Below are positions 30,434-37,131 of a DNA stretch of 41,559 nucleotides, piece by piece. Both the position numbers and the translations under genes were made by a program. The stretch lies in the IMG/VR virus record IMGVR_UViG_3300031825_000365, positions 1 to 41,559 of that record; one strand, 5' to 3'. This stretch comes from a virus. Numbering within the stretch: position 1 is the stretch's first letter; each line of letters begins with the position of its first letter. Below the pieces are notes generated by a model that saw only the letters and a list, made by a program, of their open reading frames with translations, was not told where the DNA came from and did no database searches.

Positions 30434-30467
30434 CCGGGAATACTGTATTTTTATACAGTATTCCCGG
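30434..30467 (-). promoter_or_regulatory. LexA (SOS) box in a 15-bp perfect inverted repeat, upstream of ndpA-relA/spoT operon
   Basis: CCGGGAATACTGTAT-TTTT-ATACAGTATTCCCGG is a perfect 15-bp inverted repeat. The core CTGT(8 nt)ACAG (30443-30458), flanked by TA, is nearly identical to the consensus LexA box. On the minus strand the box contains TATAAA, a candidate -10 element, so LexA would block RNA polymerase directly. Confidence 0.8.
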
Positions 30468-30504
30468 CGTTTCAGATAGGCCGTTCTGGACCGCAGTAGG
30501 CAAT

Positions 30505-30532
30505 AAAAAAACCCGCCTAACTGAAGACGGGT
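30505..30532 (-). terminator. Rho-independent terminator after the Q-position gene
   Basis: ACCCGTC-TTCAGTTA-GGCGGGT followed by seven Ts on the minus strand, 75 bases downstream of the Q-like stop. Confidence 0.88.
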
Positions 30533-30605
30533 CTGCGGGCGCACTTGTTCAAAGTGACTAAACAGGACGAACTTTAGCAGATAAAATTCAGTCCCGCAAG
30601 AGGCT

Positions 30606-31259
30606 TCAATCGCATAGCCCTTTGGCCGACAGCAGATCCGCCGCATACTCCATCGCGAGCGCTTCGACGCCTTTCTGGCCCGCGCCACGCTCGCCGCCCT
30701 TCTGCTTAGTGGTGCGCGTCCCGTATAGCCAGAGCTTGATCTTGCCGTTGTAGTTGGTTGCCGTTGCAGCGCTCTTCCCTGCCCGCTCCGCCGCATCCGA
30801 CAGCTTCACATCCTTGCCGAAGTACCGCGCCACGATGGCATCGCGCAGCACGCGAGGGGTGGGATACCCCGACAAGGCATCGCACGCCGCAGCATCGGAT
30901 ATTTCACGCACGGCCGCCAGCCAGTCGTGGCGGTCCACTGTGCCCTGGCAGCACTTGCAACGGTCGGTACGCGGGGCGAAGCGTGCCACCAGGATTGCGC
31001 GGTACAGGCGAGGCATGGCTTTCAAGGCGCCCATGACAATGGCGGCCTGTCCGGCCCCATCCGTCCCGCCCAGCCCCTTCCCGGACGCCGCAGCCTGGGA
31101 CTCGGCCTCAGCCATGCGCGCCATCATCGGCTTGTCATACACCTGGTCCGTATGGTTGTAGGCGAAGGTCAGCGCCGCATGGGCGGTCGCGAACAGCCGG
31201 CTCGGTTTCGCTTCCGCGACCGGGGTCGAGGGCAAGCGTGAAAGGGTCAAGGTAGTCAT
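30606..31259 (-). CDS. Late regulator / antitermination protein Q position (217 aa)
   Basis: The last gene of the early operon. I start at the ATG at 31259, which shares one base with the stop of the PDDEXK gene (TGATG). The 217-aa protein has a zinc-like CKCC (residues 101-104), a helix-turn-helix-type C-terminal part (KLSDAAERAGKSAATATNYN) and a basic tail. Its place, followed by a terminator, is that of lambda Q, which allows late transcription. The family is not certain from sequence alone. Confidence 0.65.
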   Translation of the reverse strand: MTTLTLSRLPSTPVAEAKPSRLFATAHAALTFAYNHTDQVYDKPMMARMAEAESQAAASGKGLGGTDGAGQAAIVMGALKAMPRLYRAILVARFAPRTDRCKCCQGTVDRHDWLAAVREISDAAACDALSGYPTPRVLRDAIVARYFGKDVKLSDAAERAGKSAATATNYNGKIKLWLYGTRTTKQKGGERGAGQKGVEALAMEYAADLLSAKGLCD

Positions 31260-31681
31260 CAGATAATCCCCGGGGAATAAGTCACTTTCGCGGGCAGCAT
31301 TTCCCGCATCCATTGCATTGCTGGTTCCCATGCGAAGGTGACGGTATGCCGCCCCCGAACAGGAAAAGTTCTTGGGTTCACGTGGTAGGCGTCCACCATC
31401 ACCGATTCGCCGCGCGCCCCCGTCTGCCTGTAGATCAGCACCGGCACGCCCTGCTCGCCAGCCTGCTCCTGCGCCTGGCGCCACCACGCGGGCAAGCAAA
31501 GCGTGTTGGCGTGCTTGCATTCGATGACGATGTGCGCGAAAGCGGGATCATCGGCAACCACATCGCTATCGTCTGCGGCGTTGCGCACGCGCCGACGCCA
31601 CACCTTCCCGGTTGCCTCGGTCAGCAAGTTGGCCACCTTGCGTTCGAACGCCGCCCCCTTGTTCCTCTGCATTGCGCTCAT
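31259..31681 (-). CDS. PDDEXK-type phage endonuclease / resolvase-like (140 aa)
   Basis: A small nuclease with a PD-(D/E)XK core: an early Glu (E13 in FERKV), D40 in DDSDVV and the ECK element (E54, K56). Families of this architecture act as Holliday junction resolvases or structure-specific nucleases in phage replication. It overlaps its neighbours by four and one bases in the early operon. Confidence 0.75.
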   Translation of the reverse strand: MSAMQRNKGAAFERKVANLLTEATGKVWRRRVRNAADDSDVVADDPAFAHIVIECKHANTLCLPAWWRQAQEQAGEQGVPVLIYRQTGARGESVMVDAYHVNPRTFPVRGRHTVTFAWEPAMQWMREMLPAKVTYSPGII

Positions 31682-31875
31682 GCCGCCTTCCTCCTAAGGG
31701 CAAACTGCCGCTTGATTTCCTGTTCAAGGTCCTGGCGTGCCTCAGAGCCTCGCTTCTTCGCCACCAGATCCAGATAGGGCTTGCGCCGATCAAAGGGCAA
31801 CCTCAGCACGTGACGCGCTTCGCATTCCCGCCGCCGCGCCTCTGAGAGCTCCCCCACCTCATCCGTCGCGATCAC
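31678..31875 (-). CDS. Small charged protein (65 aa)
   Basis: A 65-aa highly charged protein (EARRRECEARHVLRLP, then KPYLDLVAKKRG). The four-base overlaps at both ends show it belongs to the operon. It is a conserved type of small gene between replication initiator and nuclease in beta-proteobacterial phages, function unknown. Its second half is basic and helical (DLEQEIKRQFALRRKAA). Confidence 0.65.
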   Translation of the reverse strand: MIATDEVGELSEARRRECEARHVLRLPFDRRKPYLDLVAKKRGSEARQDLEQEIKRQFALRRKAA

Positions 31876-32852
31876 AGATGCACCCCGAAATCAGCACGAG
31901 CACGGGCCTTCTGTTCCTCGGTCAGGTTGGCGGCGCGCAGCACTCGCATCTTGAAGTCGGGCGGGGTTTCTCCATCCTCCTGACGCAGGCCCAGGGCGTT
32001 TCCCTTCGCGACGATGCCGGGCCACGACTTCAGCCAGGCAAGATCATCCTCAGCGACGGGGCCGCCGCTCTCGGCCTTCTGCTTCTCGTACCAGGACGCC
32101 TTGAAGCCGGCCCAGGAGTTTTCCGCAGCGATCCGCACAGCGTCACCAGCCGAAAGCCCAGCCTTCGCCGCCTCGGTCTTCACGCCATCCCAGGCGGTCT
32201 GCGTCAGGGGCAATTCCTTGACCTTGCGCACCTTGAGCCAGTCCAGAGCCACCTGCAAATCGACGCCTTCGGCAACCAGGTCATCAGCCGTCACGGTGTC
32301 GGCGGGTTTTCCGGGTTTCGTCTTTCCGGATTTTTTGGGAGCACTCGGCGCGGCAGCGCCGGCCTGACGCTTCCTTGATGATTCTGATGGTTTATTGATG
32401 GTTCTATGCGGGTGCAACCCGTTGCACCCTTTACTGTCGTGTTTTGCACCCTTTTTGCTTTCGTTTGCACCCTTTATGTCGTCGTTTGCACCCTTTTCTC
32501 CATCATCCGTAAAGGGTGCAAATTTTGCGTTTGACGAATTTCCGGCGTGGTCTTCCAAGCCTTCAATCGCACCGCCTGCAATCCAATCAGCCGAGATTTG
32601 GTACTCCGTGACCTGGCTGCGCCCCCCGTGACCTGCGCTGACGCGAATCAGCCAGCCGCAGTCACGCATCTTCTTCAGCTGGTACTGCACCGCACGCACC
32701 GATTGGCGCGTCTTGTCGGCCAGGTACTCCACCGAGGGGAAAATGTGGCTGCCGTCGTCGTGGGCGTGGTCGGCCAGAGCGAGGGCAAGCAACATCTCGC
32801 CGCCCCCGTTCGGATACCGCTTAAACACCATCGTCATGACTTCAACGCTCAT
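31872..32852 (-). CDS. Replication initiation protein (O-like, helix-turn-helix, 326 aa)
   Basis: A 326-aa replication protein starting at the ATG at 32852 (ATGA overlap with the YbcO-like gene). The N-terminal winged HTH (residues ~8-95) contains GGGEMLLALALADHA, FPSVEYLADKTRQSVRAVQYQLKKM. A low-complexity Lys/Gly/Asn repeat region (about 110-150) is encoded by direct repeats, as in lambda O where the iterons lie inside the gene. The C-terminal domain (about 190-326) is helical. No helicase loader or helicase gene follows, so host DnaB would have to be recruited. Confidence 0.8.
   Translation of the reverse strand: MSVEVMTMVFKRYPNGGGEMLLALALADHAHDDGSHIFPSVEYLADKTRQSVRAVQYQLKKMRDCGWLIRVSAGHGGRSQVTEYQISADWIAGGAIEGLEDHAGNSSNAKFAPFTDDGEKGANDDIKGANESKKGAKHDSKGCNGLHPHRTINKPSESSRKRQAGAAAPSAPKKSGKTKPGKPADTVTADDLVAEGVDLQVALDWLKVRKVKELPLTQTAWDGVKTEAAKAGLSAGDAVRIAAENSWAGFKASWYEKQKAESGGPVAEDDLAWLKSWPGIVAKGNALGLRQEDGETPPDFKMRVLRAANLTEEQKARARADFGVHL
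32410..32521. repeat. Iteron array within the replication gene (candidate origin)
   Basis: TTGCACCCTTT occurs at 32422, 32444, 32465 and 32486, with an inverted copy AAAGGGTGCAA at 32511-32521 and a shorter inverted GGGTGCAA at 32410. The direct copies start 21-22 bp apart, two helical turns, as expected for iterons bound on one DNA face. They encode the KGAN/KGAK/KGCN repeats of the protein. Lambda's origin is likewise inside gene O. Confidence 0.7.
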
Positions 32853-33328
32853 GGCGACTCTCCATACAAACGTTGATACCCGCGCTCGGCTTCCTCGGGC
32901 CACTTGCCCAAGGCGATGATGCGCAAGCGCGTAAGACGCAGCCCAGGAACGAAGTAGCTCAGCTTCATTTCCCACGGCGCGGTTGATTGATCCAGGAAGA
33001 AATGGCACCCGCCGCACCCGAAGGCAATTGCCCAGTCGTGCGCCTTGATCCCCTTCCCTTTCCCGTCGCGGATCTGGTTGGAATGGCAGGCAACTGTCGT
33101 ATCTGTGCCGCCCTGGCAGTACTTGGGAACGCGCAGCAAGCATTCCTCGCCCTTGGCAAGGTCCAGCAGCGCCGGGTTGCGATAGACGGTCTTAGGCGGC
33201 TTCTTGCCCTTCTTGCGCGCCTTCATCGAGGCACGGGGCGGCGGCATGGCGGTGGCCCGCATCATCGGCGTTGCTCTGCGCTTCATCGGCGTCTTGTTCT
33301 TGAGAGGCGTGCGGCGCATCAGCGACAT
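32849..33328 (-). CDS. YbcO-like / DUF1364 nuclease domain protein (159 aa)
   Basis: A YbcO-type (DUF1364) putative nuclease. I use the ATG at 33328, which has a GGAGG ribosome-binding site four bases upstream; other in-frame starts are 33358 and 33319. A strongly basic N-terminus (RRTPLKNKTPMKRR..) is followed by a metal-binding domain: EECLLRVPKYC, CHSNQI, FGCGGCHFFLDQ. It overlaps the next gene by four bases. In lambdoid phages YbcO is a structure-specific or RNA-guided-system-independent nuclease in recombination. Confidence 0.8.
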   Translation of the reverse strand: MSLMRRTPLKNKTPMKRRATPMMRATAMPPPRASMKARKKGKKPPKTVYRNPALLDLAKGEECLLRVPKYCQGGTDTTVACHSNQIRDGKGKGIKAHDWAIAFGCGGCHFFLDQSTAPWEMKLSYFVPGLRLTRLRIIALGKWPEEAERGYQRLYGESP

Positions 33329-33624
33329 ACGGCCTCCGATGCAGCCCGAATTCGCCACCAGTAGGGGAAGTTCCAGCCGTTCGCATGTCTCGTGACCAGG
33401 CCCGCGCGAACGGCGTCGAATAGGAACGAATCCACTGCGCGCGCAGCGGCTTCCGCGCGTGTGGTCCGAGACCAGGGGCTCACCGCCACCAGGGCAGGCT
33501 CCACGATGCGCCGCAAGCCTGGAACATCAACACGCCGCGGAGTGTCGATGATGGCCTGGCGCACCGCCTCGACCGTCTCCGGCGGCACGCGGTAGCCCTT
33601 GAACATGTGCACGCAGTCAGCCAT
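33319..33624 (-). CDS. Hypothetical early protein (101 aa)
   Basis: A 101-aa protein from the ATG at 33624; the longer frame to 33798 would run through the neighbour. It is basic and helical (KGYRVPPETVEAVRQAIIDTP...) and contains WWRIR near the end. It overlaps 33617-33922 by eight bases and the YbcO-like gene by ten. Function unknown. Confidence 0.6.
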   Translation of the reverse strand: MADCVHMFKGYRVPPETVEAVRQAIIDTPRRVDVPGLRRIVEPALVAVSPWSRTTRAEAAARAVDSFLFDAVRAGLVTRHANGWNFPYWWRIRAASEAVCR

Positions 33625-33922
33625 AGACGCCGCTCCATGCCACGAAGGGCTTGCGGATGGCCGTATGGAACAGCCCTGCCGCTGTCGCGTTGTGGTCCAA
33701 CTCCGCGCGACTGGCGACCCCGCACATGTCGCGCACGTACTGCGCTGCATGTTGGCTTGGGGACACGCCCTCAGGGGCGGCGCCGACGCGGGAAACAACC
33801 CACCGCTGGAACTTCGCGCCGCTGCACATCATTGCAGCCGTGCGCGACAGCGCCGCCCCCTTACGCTCCGTGGACGGGACACGCGCCCGCACGGGTACAC
33901 CCGATGTTCCGCGCTGGATCAT
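33617..33922 (-). CDS. Hypothetical early protein (101 aa)
   Basis: A 101-aa basic protein joined to the CII-like gene by an ATGA overlap (33919-33922). Its segment RVPSTERKGAALSRTAAMM and Ala-rich C-terminal half suggest a helical, possibly DNA-associated protein. I recognise no family. Confidence 0.6.
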   Translation of the reverse strand: MIQRGTSGVPVRARVPSTERKGAALSRTAAMMCSGAKFQRWVVSRVGAAPEGVSPSQHAAQYVRDMCGVASRAELDHNATAAGLFHTAIRKPFVAWSGVYG

Positions 33923-34362
33923 TCTTCGGCCATCCCGCTCAGACGATTCGCAACACTCGCCACAGCCTCCATGACCACGCGTCCAGCCGCGGTGACGCGT
34001 GCCACCTCCTGCTGGTCCACGCCGCCGTCGGCCAGGGCGTCGTACACCTCATGACCAAACTTGCCGTGGGCGACCATCAAGCCGGCAACCTGCTCCAGCA
34101 CGGAAATGTCGCTTTCGCCACATGCCTCCGGAGCCTTCACCAGCAGATAGCCGTTGCTGTGCGCGAAGGCGGCCAAGATCCGAGGATCGCCCGTCATGCG
34201 GACGATGCGATCCGCCTCGGCAAGCGTCAGGTGGTGCGTGTTGTTGTTGGGATTGACCTTGTTGCGCAGGACGGCCGCCGAAATGCCGACCAACGGCCCC
34301 AATGACTCGCTCCCGCCCTTGTACTCATGCACCGTCAGATCGGCCGCAGTGGTGATGTTCAT
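33919..34362 (-). CDS. CII-family phage regulator (147 aa)
   Basis: Resembles the phage CII/Phage_CP76-type regulators. Features are an N-terminal helix-turn-helix region with GISAAVLRNKVNPNNNTHHLTLAEADRIVRMTGD and a helical C-terminal domain. It lies in the cro operon, where CII would be expected, and has an AGGAAA ribosome-binding site. Confidence 0.78.
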   Translation of the reverse strand: MNITTAADLTVHEYKGGSESLGPLVGISAAVLRNKVNPNNNTHHLTLAEADRIVRMTGDPRILAAFAHSNGYLLVKAPEACGESDISVLEQVAGLMVAHGKFGHEVYDALADGGVDQQEVARVTAAGRVVMEAVASVANRLSGMAEE

Positions 34363-34436
34363 ATGTAGATTTCCTGAACGTATCTATTGCTTAGCAGCGG
34401 CCTTACGATGCGCTGCATGGAAAAACGAATTGCGCC

Positions 34437-34532
34437 CTACACGTCCAACGGCCCGATCTGGACCTTGTCGCAAGGCTTTGCCGGTGCTGCCGGTTGCGGT
34501 GCCGGCTGGGCCGGGGTCGTCGCGCTATCCAT
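34437..34532 (-). CDS. Short Pro/Ala-rich protein (31 aa)
   Basis: A 31-codon ORF with a strong AAGGAGAGA ribosome-binding site before the ATG at 34532. The peptide (MDSATTPAQPAPQPAAPAKP, then CDKVQIGPLDV) is Pro/Ala-rich and probably disordered. The excellent translation start is the main support. Location between Cro and CII genes in the same direction. Confidence 0.5.
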   Translation of the reverse strand: MDSATTPAQPAPQPAAPAKPCDKVQIGPLDV

Positions 34533-34618
34533 GCGCTCTCTCCTTCAAATGGGTGGTCAGCCCCTTAGAATGTTTGCTCTCACACAAAGCACTCGCCCCG
34601 AACAGGAGGGGGCCGACC

Positions 34619-34879
34619 ATGGAAAACTTGCAGCAGATCACCGAAAACATCTGCCGACTGAAGGGCGAACTTTTCGCCATGCATGCCCTGCTGGACGCCA
34701 TGTTCCAAAGCATCCCGGAGGACCAGTTGCGGACCTTGGCGCAAGCGCATGCCCAATCGACGGAAGCTGCGCGCGTGGTCCTGCTCAACAGTGCAACTTC
34801 GGGCGAATACGTCATTTCCGCCTTCGACGATCATTCAGAGAACTTGTCTTCCAGGCTGCACAACCTCGCTGGCCTATAG
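34619..34879 (+). CDS. Hypothetical antisense-encoded protein in the cro operon (86 aa)
   Basis: A plus-strand gene with a strong AGGAGGGGG ribosome-binding site before the ATG at 34619. The 86-aa helical product (ENLQQITENICRLKGELFAMHALLDAMF) is inserted between cro and CII but in the opposite direction. Its 3' end overlaps a minus-strand 61-aa ORF (34812-34997). The ribosome-binding site and composition suggest it is real. Transcription against the early operon may have a regulatory effect. Confidence 0.65.
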   Translation: MENLQQITENICRLKGELFAMHALLDAMFQSIPEDQLRTLAQAHAQSTEAARVVLLNSATSGEYVISAFDDHSENLSSRLHNLAGL

Positions 34880-34997
34880 CCGACTCGAAGAACTTCTTCT
34901 GGGATGCCACGTGACTTGTCGGGCACATCGTGACGGCGTGGCGCTCCAGCGCAGGCCGGATCAACCACAGGACGAATCGGGCGTAGAGGCTATGCAT
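34812..34997 (-). CDS. Small protein following cro (61 aa)
   Basis: A 61-aa ORF whose ATG overlaps the Cro stop by eight bases. Its N-terminus (MHSLYARFVLWLIRPAL) is a plausible membrane-associated segment, and the C-terminus is basic. It overlaps the end of the convergent plus-strand gene 34619-34879. Supported by overlap with cro, but coding potential is moderate. Confidence 0.4.
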   Translation of the reverse strand: MHSLYARFVLWLIRPALERHAVTMCPTSHVASQKKFFESAIGQRGCAAWKTSSLNDRRRRK

Positions 34998-35265
34998 GGA
35001 AGGTCTCCTGTTGAGCGGACCGCAATGCGCCCTGATCACAGTGGTCTGACAATTCAGGCCAAATGCGCCGCCAGTCGTCAGGACGGAGCGCGCTTCGCGC
35101 CACTTTCCCGCCCGTTCCGCGCTCGATATCCACGCAGCGCTCGGGGGAAATGGGTGAGAGGCCGGAAGCCATCTGCGATAGGTAGGAGGGCGAGACACCA
35201 ATTGCTTTCGCAAGGGCTGCGGCCGTGCCACGTGGGCTGATCGAGATATAGGTCTTGAGGTCCAT
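34990..35265 (-). CDS. Cro/YdaS-like transcriptional regulator (91 aa)
   Basis: A small HTH regulator divergent from CI. The start is the ATG at 35265 (MDLKTYISISPRGTAAALAK..), and an upstream in-frame ATG at 35286 lies inside the operator. The segment ALAKAIGVSPSYLSQMASG and SPERCVDIERGTGGKVARS match the YdaS-type antitoxin/Cro-like family. It should bind the operators between itself and cI to repress cI in lytic growth. Confidence 0.85.
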   Translation of the reverse strand: MDLKTYISISPRGTAAALAKAIGVSPSYLSQMASGLSPISPERCVDIERGTGGKVARSALRPDDWRRIWPELSDHCDQGALRSAQQETFHA

Positions 35266-35272
35266 ACCCAAG

Positions 35273-35302
35273 AGTTTAGTTAGCACTAAACCGTAAGGTC
35301 AA
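35273..35302 (-). promoter_or_regulatory. PR-like promoter for cro and the early operon
   Basis: On the minus strand TTGACC (35302-35297), an 18-nt spacer and TAAACT (35278-35273), overlapped by the operator-like repeats OR1 and OR2. Confidence 0.55.
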
Positions 35303-35329
35303 GTGTTTACTAATTTAGTGTCCTATAAA
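35275..35329. promoter_or_regulatory. Right operator region: three candidate 16-bp operators (OR)
   Basis: Sites with arms resembling TTTAGT-N4-ACTAAA: 35275-35290 (TTTAGT TAGC ACTAAA, perfect palindrome), 35299-35314 (TCAAGT GTTT ACTAAT) and 35314-35329 (TTTAGT GTCC TATAAA). The first covers the PR-like -10, the second its -35, the third the -10 of the cI promoter, as in lambda OR1-3. Confidence 0.7.
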
Positions 35330-35338
35330 CTTTCGCCA
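35324..35338 (+). promoter_or_regulatory. PRM-like promoter; cI transcript probably leaderless
   Basis: TATAAA at 35324-35329 lies eight bases before the cI ATG (35338), and no Shine-Dalgarno is present. The expected start of transcription falls at or next to the ATG, as for the leaderless cI mRNA of lambda. The -35 region is poor, as for activated PRM promoters. Confidence 0.55.
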
Positions 35339-36363
35339 TGACCACCCAAGAAATCCGACGGGCGAATCTCCGTGCCTGGGTCCAGCAGAATGGAACCCCT
35401 AGCAAGGAGAAGAGCTACTTCTCGCAAGTCCTTTCCGGCACCGCCCCCCTCGGAGAGCGAGCCGCGCGTCGCCTTGAAAAGGACTATCGGATGGGTGAAG
35501 GCTTCTTAGACACGCCCCAGGGTGACTCGCCTGTAATCCCGGAAGCACCGCCACCCACCCCATGGCCTTTCGCGACTATTCAAGAAGCCGACATACGCGC
35601 CTTGCCCGCAAGCCAGCTGAGCGCTCTGGAAGGCGCCATGGCGCTTGCAATCGCTCAGATGGGGCTGGGGATGGCTGTCGCCCCGCCCGCGTCTTCTCGC
35701 CCGCTGGCTGCGTCTCGTGGCGGCCTGGTGGACATGGATGCCGCAGACGATCCGTTTCGGATGCGAAAGGGCGAACTACCTTCTGCTCCATGGGAAGGTG
35801 GCAAAACAACCCTCCTGGCAGAGCGTGAGAACAAGGTTCGAATCAGCACCCGAGCTGGCGTTATCGCCAATGTTGGCCCAGGTGAACCACACGCGGCGAA
35901 CGATAAGTTCGAGAAGGTTCCCGAGATGGCCGACGTGCGCCTGGCGGCCGGCGACGGCATAGAAAACCTAGTGGAAGAAGAAACCGGAACTGTTCAGTTC
36001 CGGCGATCCTTCTTGCGCTCGGTTGGCGCCGGCGCAGGGAAAGCCCGTGTTGTGTACGCCAAAGGCGACAGCATGGAGCCAATCATCCGGGATGGGGCGG
36101 CCTTGCTGGTTGTGCCCAACGAGAACCTCACCTTGCAGGATGTGGCCGCAGGCGGTGTGTACGCCATCAACTATGACGGCAAGATGATCGTAAAGACAGT
36201 GACGCAGGACCGACTGACGAAACGCTGGGTTGCGCGTTCGTTCAATCCCGCGCATCCCGACATTCCCCTGGAAAACGGCACCCCAGTTCGCGTGCTCGGA
36301 CAGGTTGTGTGGGCAGGAACTCGCCTGCGCGACAACGAATCGGGCCAGTGGACGCGTTCATAG
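35338..36363 (+). CDS. cI: CI-type repressor with S24/LexA-like domain (341 aa)
   Basis: The lysogeny repressor. The N-terminal ~60 residues form the HTH (RANLRAWVQQNGTPSKEKSYFSQ..), a linker follows, and the C-terminal S24 domain carries the active Ser (S245 in AKGDSMEP) and Lys (K286 in GKMIVKTV). An Ala-Gly pair (A204-G205 in RLAAGDG) is about 40 residues before S245, a possible self-cleavage site in SOS. It is 341 aa, longer than lambda CI, because of the extended Ala/Pro-rich linker. A strong terminator follows. Confidence 0.92.
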   Translation: MTTQEIRRANLRAWVQQNGTPSKEKSYFSQVLSGTAPLGERAARRLEKDYRMGEGFLDTPQGDSPVIPEAPPPTPWPFATIQEADIRALPASQLSALEGAMALAIAQMGLGMAVAPPASSRPLAASRGGLVDMDAADDPFRMRKGELPSAPWEGGKTTLLAERENKVRISTRAGVIANVGPGEPHAANDKFEKVPEMADVRLAAGDGIENLVEEETGTVQFRRSFLRSVGAGAGKARVVYAKGDSMEPIIRDGAALLVVPNENLTLQDVAAGGVYAINYDGKMIVKTVTQDRLTKRWVARSFNPAHPDIPLENGTPVRVLGQVVWAGTRLRDNESGQWTRS

Positions 36364-36385
36364 AATCCTTGCCCTCATAGCCAAT

Positions 36386-36409
36386 AGCCACCTTCGGGTG
36401 GCTTTTTTT
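36386..36409 (+). terminator. Rho-independent terminator after cI
   Basis: AGCCACC-TTCG-GGTGGCT followed by seven Ts. Confidence 0.9.
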
Positions 36410-36462
36410 CGCCCCTACGTCTTGCGCCTGCCCCGCAAGTGCTACCTGCACTCAAGCGCAAG

Positions 36463-36503
36463 TTTAGTTTTTACTTGACGTTAAGTTTAGTGTTTACTAA
36501 TAT
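36463..36503 (+). promoter_or_regulatory. PL-like promoter with two operators (OL)
   Basis: TTGACG (36475-36480), a 17-bp spacer and TAATAT (36498-36503) form a strong sigma70 promoter reading plus. Two operator-like sites overlap it: TTTAGT TTTT ACTTGA at 36463-36478 and TTTAGT GTTT ACTAAT at 36486-36501, 23 bp apart. The match to the OR sites shows control by CI/Cro. Confidence 0.8.
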
Positions 36504-36867
36504 CCTTCTTAACGCAGCTTTGTCTGCACGCAGAACCCCACGGACCCGCAGCCAGCAATCAGGGCATCGCCTTAAGCGGGAGACGTCACCGCCACAAAGT
36601 CGGAATGGGGAAGGCGAGCATCGCTCCTTAACAACCAGTCAGACCCAACCGCCGCCCCACATCGGGGCCGCGCGCGGGCGCGCCCAGTTCCACGTAGGTG
36701 GCGCGAAACAACAACCGGGTGCCACCGCTGCGGAGACCAACGCAAGCGAAGCACTGAAAGTGGAGACAGGCCGGATAGACGGCAGAGAAACGCCTGGTAC
36801 TCGACCAGGCGGTTTCGGCCAGCGCCGCGTGCGGCGCTTACCGAAGCCAACCAGAGAGGAAATCCTC
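36504..36867 (+). other. Long leader of the PL-like transcript
   Basis: About 360 bases follow the promoter before the first gene (36868). They are purine-rich and G+C-rich with a stable hairpin near 36790-36815 (GCCTGGT-ACTCG-ACCAGGC, then GGTTTC) and another potential GCCGCG/GCGGC stem. No convincing ORF has a ribosome-binding site. It may carry antitermination, attenuation or small-RNA functions. Confidence 0.45.
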
Positions 36868-37107
36868 ATGAATCGCAGACCCACCCCGCAGAAGGAAGTA
36901 GATGCCTGGAATGCCCGCGTGAAGGTGGGCGACACCGTGGCATACGCGGAAGTGAGGGGTGAAGACACAAAGCAATACAAGACCGCCACGGCGGCCGAAG
37001 TGTTGAGCGGTCATACCGCCGTCGTGTGGCTCCATGGTAGGAACGACTGCGTGTGCGTCAGCCACTGCAAACCCATAAACGACCAGGTACACGATGTGGA
37101 AGGCTGA
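36868..37107 (+). CDS. Hypothetical left-arm protein (79 aa)
   Basis: The first gene of the PL-like transcript. It has an AGAGGAAA ribosome-binding site before ATG 36868. The protein (MNRRPTPQKEVDAWNARVKVGDTVAYAEVR...) is SH3-like in style (GDTVAY...GHTAVVWL...), with several Cys/His near the end (CVCVSHC). Followed by a terminator at 37101. Confidence 0.65.
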   Translation: MNRRPTPQKEVDAWNARVKVGDTVAYAEVRGEDTKQYKTATAAEVLSGHTAVVWLHGRNDCVCVSHCKPINDQVHDVEG

Positions 37108-37128
37108 TCACGGCGGCCAGCCTTTTTT
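37101..37128 (+). terminator. Rho-independent terminator after 36868-37107
   Basis: AGGCTG and CAGCCT stem with a loop of eleven bases followed by TTTTT. It also separates the gene from the convergent membrane protein gene. Confidence 0.75.
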
Positions 37129-37131
37129 CCC

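Noticed and set aside
32410-32521. CRISPR array interpretation of the regular repeats
   Set aside because: Repeats are about 11 bp with 10-bp gaps in an open reading frame and have no spacers of normal size; they fit iterons.
34363-34422. 19-codon ORF whose stop overlaps the CII start (possible leader peptide)
   Set aside because: No ribosome-binding site and no sequence feature typical of attenuator peptides.
36439-36867. N-terminal extension of the 79-aa gene to an ATG at 36439
   Set aside because: It would run across the cI-distal operator and promoter at 36463-36503 and the leader; the ATG at 36868 has a clear ribosome-binding site.
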